From: Paraburkholderia polaris
GTDB lineage: Bacteria; Pseudomonadota; Gammaproteobacteria; Burkholderiales; Burkholderiaceae
Direction: 5' to 3'
DNA length: 64,000 bases
NCBI RefSeq assembly: GCF_012927345.1
Contig: NZ_JABBGJ010000017.1
Location: 102,412-166,411, forward strand
The position numbers and the translations under genes are program-made. Numbering within the stretch: the first letter of the stretch is position 1; every line of letters starts with the position of its first letter. Below are positions 44,239 to 51,047 of the stretch, one piece after another. Below the pieces are notes generated by a model. The model saw nothing but the letters and a program-made list of their open reading frames with translations, was not told where the DNA came from and did no database searches.

Positions 44239-44880
44239 ATGCCTGCCATCCCTACCACCGTCACTATGATCGGAGCCGGGTTCGTGCCAGCGTTCCGACG
44301 CGTGCAGCAAAGCGGTGATTTCGATTGCTCGTTCGCGGTAATCGCCATGATCTGCGGCACGACCCTCGAAGACGTGCGCAACGTCGCAATTGAGCGGTTT
44401 CAGCATCCGGCTCATGGCCCTTACTGGATAACCGGCGACTTCATCGCGCGATTGCTCGCGCACTACGGATACGACACGGGCATGTACGAAGAGCCAGCTT
44501 CGGTCAGCGACATACCCGATCTGGCGATTGCCGTCCTGGACTATGACGACCACACCAACCTCGGGCGGCACGTGCTGTTCCACCGCGCCCGCGCCAGTCA
44601 CGACTCAGGCATCAAGGTTGAGTATGTGATTGATCCCGCGTACTGGATCGAGCCGCAGGGCTACGTGCGAACCCGCCTGCCACCTATTCAGTGGTATCTC
44701 GGCATTCGAGTCGTGACTGAAGGGCGGACTAAGGTGCCTTCGCCGGTGCATCGGCGGATTCTGCCCCAGTGTCGGGCACCGGTTCGGCGACAAGCGCGGC
44801 CATCGTCACTCCCAGCGCTCTTGCAATGCGATCGATGTTGCAGATCGAGATGTTGCGCTCGCCGCGCTCGGCCGAACTGA
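44239..44880 (+). CDS. C39-like papain-fold peptidase-like protein
   Basis: The 213-residue product has the likely catalytic set of a C39-like cysteine peptidase: Cys30 in QSGDFDCSFAV, His111 in GRHVLFHRA and Asp132 in VIDPAYW. It has no signal peptide or ABC-transporter domain, so it is not a bacteriocin exporter peptidase. It is paralogous to the protein at 43281, which lacks the Cys. ATG 44239 follows the previous stop by two bases. After residue about 164 the frame becomes Arg/Cys/Pro-rich and runs 152 bases antisense over the convergent Xre gene, so the C-terminal 50 residues may not be conserved. Confidence 0.65.
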   Translation: MPAIPTTVTMIGAGFVPAFRRVQQSGDFDCSFAVIAMICGTTLEDVRNVAIERFQHPAHGPYWITGDFIARLLAHYGYDTGMYEEPASVSDIPDLAIAVLDYDDHTNLGRHVLFHRARASHDSGIKVEYVIDPAYWIEPQGYVRTRLPPIQWYLGIRVVTEGRTKVPSPVHRRILPQCRAPVRRQARPSSLPALLQCDRCCRSRCCARRARPN

Positions 44881-45007
44881 CGTAGTTCGGATGCAGGTCC
44901 GCAGCTTCGGCGACCTTTTCCTGCGTCAGCTCCTTCGCCTTGCGGATGCGGCGCATATTGGCCGCGAACAGAAGCTGGGCATCACACTTTTGAGTTGGGT
45001 TAGGCAT
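44729..45007 (-). CDS. Xre-family transcriptional regulator
   Basis: The 92-residue product is a single helix-turn-helix domain (ANMRRIRKAKELTQEKVAE, then PNYVSSAERGERNIS) with an acidic tail. The ATG at 45007 gives MPNPTQKCDAQ. Matching words CACACTTT-GAGTTTG occur upstream at 45043-45057, inverted at 45084-45098, and once more in its own first codons at 44983-44999. It probably represses itself and the divergent lipoprotein gene. Confidence 0.85.
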   Translation of the reverse strand: MPNPTQKCDAQLLFAANMRRIRKAKELTQEKVAEAADLHPNYVSSAERGERNISICNIDRIARALGVTMAALVAEPVPDTGAESADAPAKAP

Positions 45008-45042
45008 GCCGGAAGTGTTCCGACGTCGCCCATACAAGACCA

Positions 45043-45098
45043 CACACTTTGAGTTTGGTTTCGGTTAAAGTACGCCCGATAATCAAACCCAAAGTGTG
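45043..45098. promoter_or_regulatory. Inverted operator pair between Xre and lipoprotein genes
   Basis: CACACTTTGAGTTTG at 45043-45057 and CAAACCCAAAGTGTG at 45084-45098 are inverted copies with one mismatch in 15 bases, centred about 41 bp apart. They lie in the divergent promoter region. A third, looser copy (CACACTTTTGAGTTGGG) is at 44983-44999 inside the 5-prime end of the Xre gene. Confidence 0.65.
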
Positions 45099-45159
45099 AA
45101 TTACTACTTTTTGAGCATTTAGCCACTCGGCTGAACTATGGAAATCGGGGGAAAACAAC

Positions 45160-46086
45160 GTGAAGAAACGTAATCGGATTTCGGTGGGTATATCGATCGC
45201 GCTCGTGTCCGCTGCCATGCTGGCGGGATGCGATAGAGGACATGGTTCAGGATCGCAGCAGACGTCCACAAGCGCATCCGCCACGAGCGCCGACCCAGAT
45301 CAGGCAAAGAAGCTGGCGCTTCTGAACGAAATTTCCGGTGTCTGGAATGCCGAAGACAACTCCGGACTCTGGCTGCTTTACTACGCCGACAACAGATTCC
45401 AGTCCGTTCTCGGCGACCACTTCGTGCCGGTAACGGTCGGAGACGTGGACGTTACCAATGAGACGGTCAACCTGAAGCTGGGCGGGCAGAGCGGCGAATC
45501 GCACATCGTCACGATCCGCAGGATCTGGGATTCGTCGCACACCACGTTTCATCTTCATACAACGTTATGGGACGGCTCCCAGACGTCGCTTTCATTTGTT
45601 CGAAAGGTGTCGGCCGACGACCTGAACCGCATTACGCAACTTGCATCGGACTCGCAACCCCAGTCCGGACAATCGACGCTCGCGTCAGCGGTATCCGCCG
45701 CTCAGGTGCCATCGTCAACTCCATCGGCTGCCGTGGCTGCAGCGCCCACGAGCGGGACCGTGCAGGCTACTTCGCCCGGTCCCGCGCCAGACGCGGCTGG
45801 AGCGACCTATGAGACGAGCTTCGACTGCGGTACTGCAAGCACGCTTGCCCAGTATCTGATTTGCCACGACTCGACGCTCGCTGAGTCCGACGTGGACCTG
45901 GAGAAGCCACTTGAACTGGCAAGGACATCTGCGCGCGATCAGCAGGCCTTCGCCGACAGAATCCGCAAGCAATGGAACTATCGCGAAAGCCATTGCAAGG
46001 ACGTGGCCTGCCTGACCGCCTGGTACCAGTATGAAAACAACGTCTTGACGAAGATTGCCCAGACGGGCGACGTCAACGCACAGTAA
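45160..46086 (+). CDS. Lipoprotein with C-terminal LprI-like cysteine region
   Basis: The 308-residue product begins with a lysine-rich export signal and a lipobox LAGC (Cys near residue 24). Residues about 50-150 form a beta-rich domain. A Ser/Thr/Ala/Pro-rich linker follows, and then a C-terminal domain with FDCGTAS, LICHD and HCKDVACLTAWY. This last domain resembles LprI/DUF1311 proteins, a family that includes a lysozyme inhibitor. The start is GTG 45160 with GGGGG about eight bases upstream. It diverges from the Xre regulator gene. Confidence 0.72.
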   Translation: MKKRNRISVGISIALVSAAMLAGCDRGHGSGSQQTSTSASATSADPDQAKKLALLNEISGVWNAEDNSGLWLLYYADNRFQSVLGDHFVPVTVGDVDVTNETVNLKLGGQSGESHIVTIRRIWDSSHTTFHLHTTLWDGSQTSLSFVRKVSADDLNRITQLASDSQPQSGQSTLASAVSAAQVPSSTPSAAVAAAPTSGTVQATSPGPAPDAAGATYETSFDCGTASTLAQYLICHDSTLAESDVDLEKPLELARTSARDQQAFADRIRKQWNYRESHCKDVACLTAWYQYENNVLTKIAQTGDVNAQ

Positions 46087-46113
46087 GACGACAGGAAACG
46101 GGGAATTCACATC

Positions 46114-46638
46114 ATGTCATTCTGTGAGCAATGCGGTACCCAGTTGGGAGAGGGCGCGGCTTTCTGCGCCGGGTGTGGCAACGCAGCCTCAATCGCCGCG
46201 TCGCGCGAAATGCGCGAGAGCGCTTTACGGTCGACCCTCGATCCCTCTTCACCGGTAGCGGCTGGCGATTTCACGGGCCTCGCACAAAAATGGCAGCGAC
46301 GCTTTGCGGCTATCGACAAAGCGGGTGGTGAGCGCGTCAGATGGTGGAAATGGCCGGAAGCGAAACAACTAAGTGCGAAAGAGAAAAGGCTGATCACGTC
46401 GAACCTGTGGGCGTTCGTGTTCGGGCCGTTCTATTACCTGTATCTCGGCATGTGGCGCAAGGCCATTACGCTGACGCTCATTGCGGTACTGATTGACGTC
46501 ATCCTCGGCATGGCCGGTGACGCGTTGAATTATCCCGTTGACCACTTCCTCTGGATCGTATCAGCCGTCATGTTTAAGCAATGTGCGAACGTGGACTATT
46601 ACCGAAAAACCGTGTTGAAGCGGCGGGAATGGTGGTGA
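46114..46638 (+). CDS. Zinc-ribbon membrane protein, DUF2628 type
   Basis: The 174-residue product begins with a zinc ribbon of two CxxC pairs (FCEQCG and FCAGCG). A linker and a DUF2628-like membrane region with about three hydrophobic segments follow (WAFVFGPFYYLYLGMWRKA is the family signature). The function is unknown. It starts 27 bases after the lipoprotein gene and is probably co-transcribed with it. Confidence 0.8.
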   Translation: MSFCEQCGTQLGEGAAFCAGCGNAASIAASREMRESALRSTLDPSSPVAAGDFTGLAQKWQRRFAAIDKAGGERVRWWKWPEAKQLSAKEKRLITSNLWAFVFGPFYYLYLGMWRKAITLTLIAVLIDVILGMAGDALNYPVDHFLWIVSAVMFKQCANVDYYRKTVLKRREWW

Positions 46639-46756
46639 GACTGGCGATGTGGCTGCCATGGTCGAAGGTAAACAGGATGCCCGACGCTGGCGGTGCATCC
46701 GATAATCGCGACGCAAAGGTTACCCGCTGATCGTTCTATATCAAGGAAACTCATTC

Positions 46757-47569
46757 ATGATGCGAATCTTTTGCTTACTGGCAGCTTCCCTTGCCGTTAT
46801 CCATTCGCATGCGGCTCCGCTCGATCACGGCGACCTCGTGACGATCCCGACGCGGGATGGGGTGACGCAGAGCGTCTTCGTCGAGTCGCCGTCGTCGAAC
46901 CCGCCGTGGGTGATTGCCCTGTTCGGCGGCACGCCGGGGGCCCTCCATCTGGATGCCACTGGCGCGACCACGCTCAGAGGCAATTTTGTGATCCGTTCGG
47001 CCCGCCACTGGGTTGAACAGGGGGACGCAGTGGCACTGGTCGATACGCCGTCAGATCATCCGAACGGCGTCGATGACACCTTCCGGTTGAGCAAGGAATC
47101 GTTCACGGATACGCAAGCGGTCGTGGCCGCCCTTCGCCAACGCTTCCCGCACTCGAAGATTGCACTGGTCAGCACGAGCGCAGGAACCATGTCGGTGGGA
47201 AACGCACTAGACCGCGATCCGACGGTGGCCGACGCGTTCGTGCTGACGTCGCCGGTGACCGTTCCTCACAAGGGCAGCCCTAGTCTCGCCAGTCTTGGCT
47301 TTGACAGTGTGAGGAGCTCGAAGTACCGGGTGCTGACCGTGTCAAATGCCGACGATGGTTGCGTATCCTCTCCTGCTTTTTCTGGCAAGCGCTTTGCCCA
47401 GCGAAATGACTTCGATTACGTCGAAGTCGAGTCGTCGGAAGGCGCTGGTGATCGGGGCGAGCAATGTGGCGCCCACTCGCCGCACGGCTTTCTTGGCATA
47501 GAGAAGGAAGTGCTTGGCGATATCAGCGACTGGCTGAAGGGCAGCCGGTCGCTGCCCAATAGACGATAA
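46757..47569 (+). CDS. Secreted alpha/beta-hydrolase-like protein
   Basis: The 270-residue product has an N-terminal export signal (about residues 1-19, ending SHA-AP). The core shows FGGTPGALH, a likely nucleophile in LVSTSAGTMS and a possible catalytic His in AHSPHGFLG. This pattern fits an alpha/beta hydrolase, but the GxSxG box is changed to S-T-S-A-G. Substrate and family are not known. It lies in the accessory region with no evident partner. Confidence 0.65.
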   Translation: MMRIFCLLAASLAVIHSHAAPLDHGDLVTIPTRDGVTQSVFVESPSSNPPWVIALFGGTPGALHLDATGATTLRGNFVIRSARHWVEQGDAVALVDTPSDHPNGVDDTFRLSKESFTDTQAVVAALRQRFPHSKIALVSTSAGTMSVGNALDRDPTVADAFVLTSPVTVPHKGSPSLASLGFDSVRSSKYRVLTVSNADDGCVSSPAFSGKRFAQRNDFDYVEVESSEGAGDRGEQCGAHSPHGFLGIEKEVLGDISDWLKGSRSLPNRR

Positions 47570-47676
47570 GGCGAAGGGTTTCCTGCCGGATTCGCGTTCG
47601 CGGATTCCTTCCTTTTGACGTAACTCGCCGACGCGTAGCGCTTAATCTTTCCTACTACCGGATTATCCATGCCAAG

Positions 47677-47765
47677 GCCAGCGCAATGCGCTGGCTTTTA
47701 CGTTTACCGCATGGGCGTTTCCGGGGCAGGTTTTCCCTTTCTCAATCAGCGGAGCAACTGACGCC
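47677..47765 (+). repeat. Second copy of the leader module, start codon lost
   Basis: GCCAGCGC and GCGCTGGC (47677-47695) form a hairpin followed by TTTTACGTTTACC, a GTTTCCGG block and GCGGAGCAACTG. The layout matches the module at 43841-43922. Where that copy has ATG, this one has ACG, and the following bases (CCCTGC-CTGTCAGC) still resemble the start of the gene at 43922. It is a remnant of a duplicated gene. Confidence 0.55.
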
Positions 47766-47819
47766 CTGCGCCTGTCAGCCATTTAGCAGTGGCTACATAC
47801 CATGCGAGTCGAGGCATTC

Positions 47820-48395
47820 ATGAGCATGATTTCATACCTGCGCGTATCAACGGCAGGCCAAACCGTCGAAAACCAGCGTCAGGCGATAGCGACCGCAGGT
47901 TACGAGATTGATCGGGAATTTTCGGACGCGGCGACGAGCGGAACGACTGCTGCCGATAGCCGCAGCGGCTGGAGCGCGTGCGCCGGATATCTGCGGGAAG
48001 GCGATACCCTCGTGGTTTATGCGCTCGACCGGCTTGGCCGCAGCACCGTTGACGTACTTTCGACCATTAACGCGCTTGATGCGCGCGGCGTGCGGCTGGT
48101 GATCCTTCAGCAGCAGTTCGATACCGGCACGCCGGCGGGCAAGCTGGCGCTGACCATGTTCGCGGCATTCGCCGAGTTCGAGAACAGCATCAGGAAGGCG
48201 CGGCAGCGGGAGGGGATTGCCCGCGCGCGCATGGAGGGTGGCAAGTATCAGGGACGCAAGCCTAAGCTCACTACCGAACAACAGGCCGACCTAAAGCGAC
48301 GATTCAATGCCGGTGAGAATCGCAGTCAGCTTGCCCGCGACTTTGGCATTGACCGTGTGACGGTCCACAGATATTGCTCCGAACCGGGCGGCTAA
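47820..48395 (+). CDS. Serine recombinase, resolvase/invertase family
   Basis: The 191-residue product has the resolvase catalytic domain with nucleophile Ser10 (YLRVSTAGQTVENQRQ), VYALDRLGRSTVD and EFENSIRKARQREG. A C-terminal helix-turn-helix follows (NRSQLARDFGIDRVTVHRY). ATG 47820 has GAGG five bases upstream; ATG 47802 is an alternative. It could resolve or invert DNA of the element. An inverted repeat lies 1.3 kb downstream at 49717-49808. Confidence 0.92.
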   Translation: MSMISYLRVSTAGQTVENQRQAIATAGYEIDREFSDAATSGTTAADSRSGWSACAGYLREGDTLVVYALDRLGRSTVDVLSTINALDARGVRLVILQQQFDTGTPAGKLALTMFAAFAEFENSIRKARQREGIARARMEGGKYQGRKPKLTTEQQADLKRRFNAGENRSQLARDFGIDRVTVHRYCSEPGG

Positions 48396-48570
48396 CGACC
48401 GAGCCTGCGTGAAAACGCACTCATCGCCCAAACTGAGTCAACGCACTGAGACCGGGTGACTCATGAAGCGATTCGTTGAAGGCGCCGCTCAGCGCGCATC
48501 AAACAATTCACGTGACTTCACGGACGGCCCCCCCGTATGATCGACGCCGAATCAAGGAGACCGCCAAACC

Positions 48571-49281
48571 ATGAGAAAACCACCAAAACCTCACGTAATC
48601 GCCGAAACGCAAAGCGATGGCAGCGTAAAGCTCACCCCCATGTGGGCCTGGGTCCGGGCGCATCCGGGGAGCAGCCGGTGTGACCTAGATGACCCGAATA
48701 CCAATACGCACAAGATCCGCGACGATTTCCACCGGCAAGGCTGGGACGTCGCTGATCTCGACAACCAGGTGCGCATTACACCGCCAGAATCGGCGGAACG
48801 CGTCGCCGAAGTGCTGGGGGTCACGGGCCACGACGAAACGACTGTCGAAGACGAAGACATTGAGGGCGCGTGGTTCGCTTTCGAGCGCGAGTTGCAGGCG
48901 TTTGTCGCGGGCAATCTCGCCGCGATCGACGTAGGCGGCAAGCGCCTGAAGCTGTATTCGGATGAACGTGGCGGCGGTATCGAATATCCAACGGGCGTAG
49001 GCGACATTGATATTCTGGCGTGCGACGAAAGCGATGGTGCGCTCGTCGTGTTCGAACTGAAGCGGGCAACGTCGCCGGATCGCGCCGTGGGCCAGATCGC
49101 CCGATGCATGGGTTGGGTCAGGGTACACCTCGCCAATGGACGCCCTGTGCGCGGCGTGATCGTCGCCCGCCGGACGAGCGAGTACCTGCGATATGCGACG
49201 GTCGCCGTGCCGGATGTGTCCGTGTACGAATACAGCGTCAAATTTGCGCTGACGCCCGCGCGCGCGCCCGACGCAGAGTGA
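48571..49281 (+). CDS. NucS-like endonuclease-domain protein (DUF91)
   Basis: The 236-residue product has a variable N-terminus and a C-terminal nuclease domain of the NucS/DUF91 type. The PD-(D/E)xK-like residues are in VGDIDILACDE and LVVFELKRATSPDRA, followed by QIARCMGWVR. NucS proteins act on mismatched or branched DNA, and related domains occur in defence and mobile elements. The start is ATG 48571 with AAGGAGA about ten bases upstream. Its stop overlaps the GTG of a small downstream frame. Confidence 0.78.
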   Translation: MRKPPKPHVIAETQSDGSVKLTPMWAWVRAHPGSSRCDLDDPNTNTHKIRDDFHRQGWDVADLDNQVRITPPESAERVAEVLGVTGHDETTVEDEDIEGAWFAFERELQAFVAGNLAAIDVGGKRLKLYSDERGGGIEYPTGVGDIDILACDESDGALVVFELKRATSPDRAVGQIARCMGWVRVHLANGRPVRGVIVARRTSEYLRYATVAVPDVSVYEYSVKFALTPARAPDAE

Positions 49282-49547
49282 CGGCTGCGTGGATCGGTCT
49301 CGTACCCAGACCGGTCGGCTCGGAGCGGGACCGCTGGCAGCAGCGCCGCTCAGGGCGTTTCGGTTGGCAGGACGAAAACGTAGAGGCGTTCAGCACGCTC
49401 GAAAGTATAGGCAACGGAATGCCGGAGGATGACGGCCGCGTTTACCGTGCACGCTTGCAGTGCCACCCGCAGGCGGATGACCGCAAACGAGCAAACCCAA
49501 GGACGCTTGCCGACCCACAACTGCCCTTCGATCCCGCGTACCCTTAA
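49278..49547 (+). CDS. Possible small protein overlapping the NucS-like gene
   Basis: A frame beginning at GTG 49278 overlaps the NucS-like stop codon as GTGA and runs 89 residues: it begins VTAAWIGLVPRPVG and ends FDPAYP. The overlap is typical of co-translated genes. The product has no recognised domain and the composition is not conclusive, so it may be spurious. Confidence 0.35.
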   Translation: MTAAWIGLVPRPVGSERDRWQQRRSGRFGWQDENVEAFSTLESIGNGMPEDDGRVYRARLQCHPQADDRKRANPRTLADPQLPFDPAYP

Positions 49548-49716
49548 CGGCGGCTTCCAAGGTACAACGGCCGTTCGAGCAATCACGTCGGTCGGCGGGT
49601 CCTCGGCCAAAGCCGCCGCTCGCATGTCGACACTGGCATGCCCGCTCACTGCAGCACAGCGGTCGTTCGACAGCGGCAATCGCGAAAGGCCGCTATAACA
49701 TCAACGAATGCGTACT

Positions 49717-49808
49717 TTCGTTAAGGGTTATTCGACGCCTGCCGGCACGCGCCGAGGTACCGTCACGTTCCTGTGGCCGACGGCAGGCATCGAATAACCC
49801 TTAACGAA
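49717..49808. repeat. Large inverted repeat, 28-bp arms
   Basis: TTCGTTAAGGGTTATTCGA begins at 49717 and its exact complement ends at 49808. After one mismatch the arms continue with GCCTGCCG, giving 28 bp with a single mismatch around a spacer of about 36 bases. It could be a recombination site, a miniature mobile element or a strong hairpin. No gene is supported in 49548-49997 apart from this. Confidence 0.75.
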
Positions 49809-49997
49809 CCCGGTCTGCCGTTGTCCTAGCGAAGTGGCTCGCCGTTGATCGGTCCGCATCCGGCACGAATCGACTCACAACAGCCCTTCAGCTTGTTGCT
49901 CACGAACGGCCGTAACTAGGCCTTTTTGCGAACGTTCCGCTCTCTCGCAGTTGCGACCGTTCGGCAAATTCCGGCTCTGAAATGAAGGTGGTAAAAA

Positions 49998-50114
49998 TCA
50001 AATGACATCTTGTTCGAAATTGCCAAAGGCTGCTCGCTCGAGCGGTTCCCATGTGAAGGCCTGTCCAACTGTGGTGCGCTTTCCGTTCGAGAAGGACGAC
50101 AGAAACAATCTCGA
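49998..50114 (-). pseudogene. 3-prime fragment of a paralogue of the gene at 60259-60747
   Basis: Read on the minus strand, the last 38 codons before the stop at 49998 contain FLSSFSNGK, TTVGQAF and LERAAFGNFEQDVI. The gene at 60259 ends with FLSSFSDSE, TVGRAF and VERAAFGDFRRDVI. The similarity extends to DNA level and stops at about 50114, with no upstream part of the gene present. It is a truncated duplicate. Confidence 0.75.
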
Positions 50115-50171
50115 TCGATATATCACATTGCCCGCCGGCGATGCGCCGGAGAAGGACAAGTCACGATAGAT

Positions 50172-50831
50172 GTCACGACTGAATCCGATTCGCTTGTCTT
50201 CGTCGTCGACGATGACTCTGTGCGCCGCGCGTTGGCGCGTTCGAACGAGTCCGCCGGCTATCGGGTGGAGAGGTTCGGATCGGTACGTGCGTTTCTTGAC
50301 AGGATAGGCGCCTCTAATTGCCCCGCGTGCCTGGCCCTTGATATCAGGTAGCCGGATCTCAGCGGTCTGGAACTGCAGCGCGAACACCATGTGGCGCTGC
50401 CGGTCATTTTCATCACCGGATACGGCGACATCGCCATGACCGTGGAGCGATGACGGCGGGGGCAATGGACTTTCTGCCGAAACCGGTGCGCGATACCGAT
50501 TTACTTCGCGCGATTGGGCAAGCGCTCGAGCACACCGTTCAACCGCATGCCATCTGGTCCGAACTGGACGAGATCCGTCAACGGCTCGGACGACTGACAC
50601 CGCGCGAGCGGCAAGTGATGGTTCTTGTTGTGATCGGCCGCTTAAACAAGCAGGTGACGGCCGAACTGGGTACGGTCGAAAAGACGACCAAAGCTCATCG
50701 CGCGCGTGATGGTGAAGATGGAAGTCACGTCGCTGGCCGAGCTAGTCCGCATCGCAGACAAGGCCGGTCTCAGTGGTGCTGCCGAAACACACGTATCGCG
50801 CTACTCAGCGGCAATCGGGCGCGCACGATAG
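50172..50831 (+). pseudogene. Decayed FixJ-type response regulator
   Basis: The first part encodes a receiver domain (SLVFVVDDDSVRRALAR, then ACLALDIR) but is stopped by TAG at 50349, where a Met codon is expected. It resumes in the same frame (PDLSGLELQ, LPVIFITGYGDIAMTV). A frameshift near 50448 leads to GAMDFLPKPVRD and the LuxR-type output domain (RLTPRERQVMVLVV). A second shift near 50700 restores the first frame, which reads VTSLAELVRIADKAG and ends at TAG 50829. With one stop and two frameshifts, the gene is not functional. No sensor kinase is adjacent. Confidence 0.85.
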
Positions 50832-51047
50832 TCCGTGCCGGCGCGCGCTTCGCTTTCCGGTGTACACACGGGACCAAGGTCCAATAGCAGCATTCCCACT
50901 CGCCTCGTAGGCTATTGTCTGGAGAAGTGCGCTTACCGGTCGTCGCCCCGGCTTTTTGAAAGATAGCGATGCGACGCTGCGCAGATGTCGTCTGGCGTCA
51001 ATGGCCATGGGGGCAGCGGCGCTTTCAGACCCAAAAGGCGAACATCG

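Noticed and set aside
44239..44880. Bacteriocin-type ABC exporter peptidase
   Set aside because: The C39-like protein has no transmembrane or ATPase domain and no exporter gene is adjacent.
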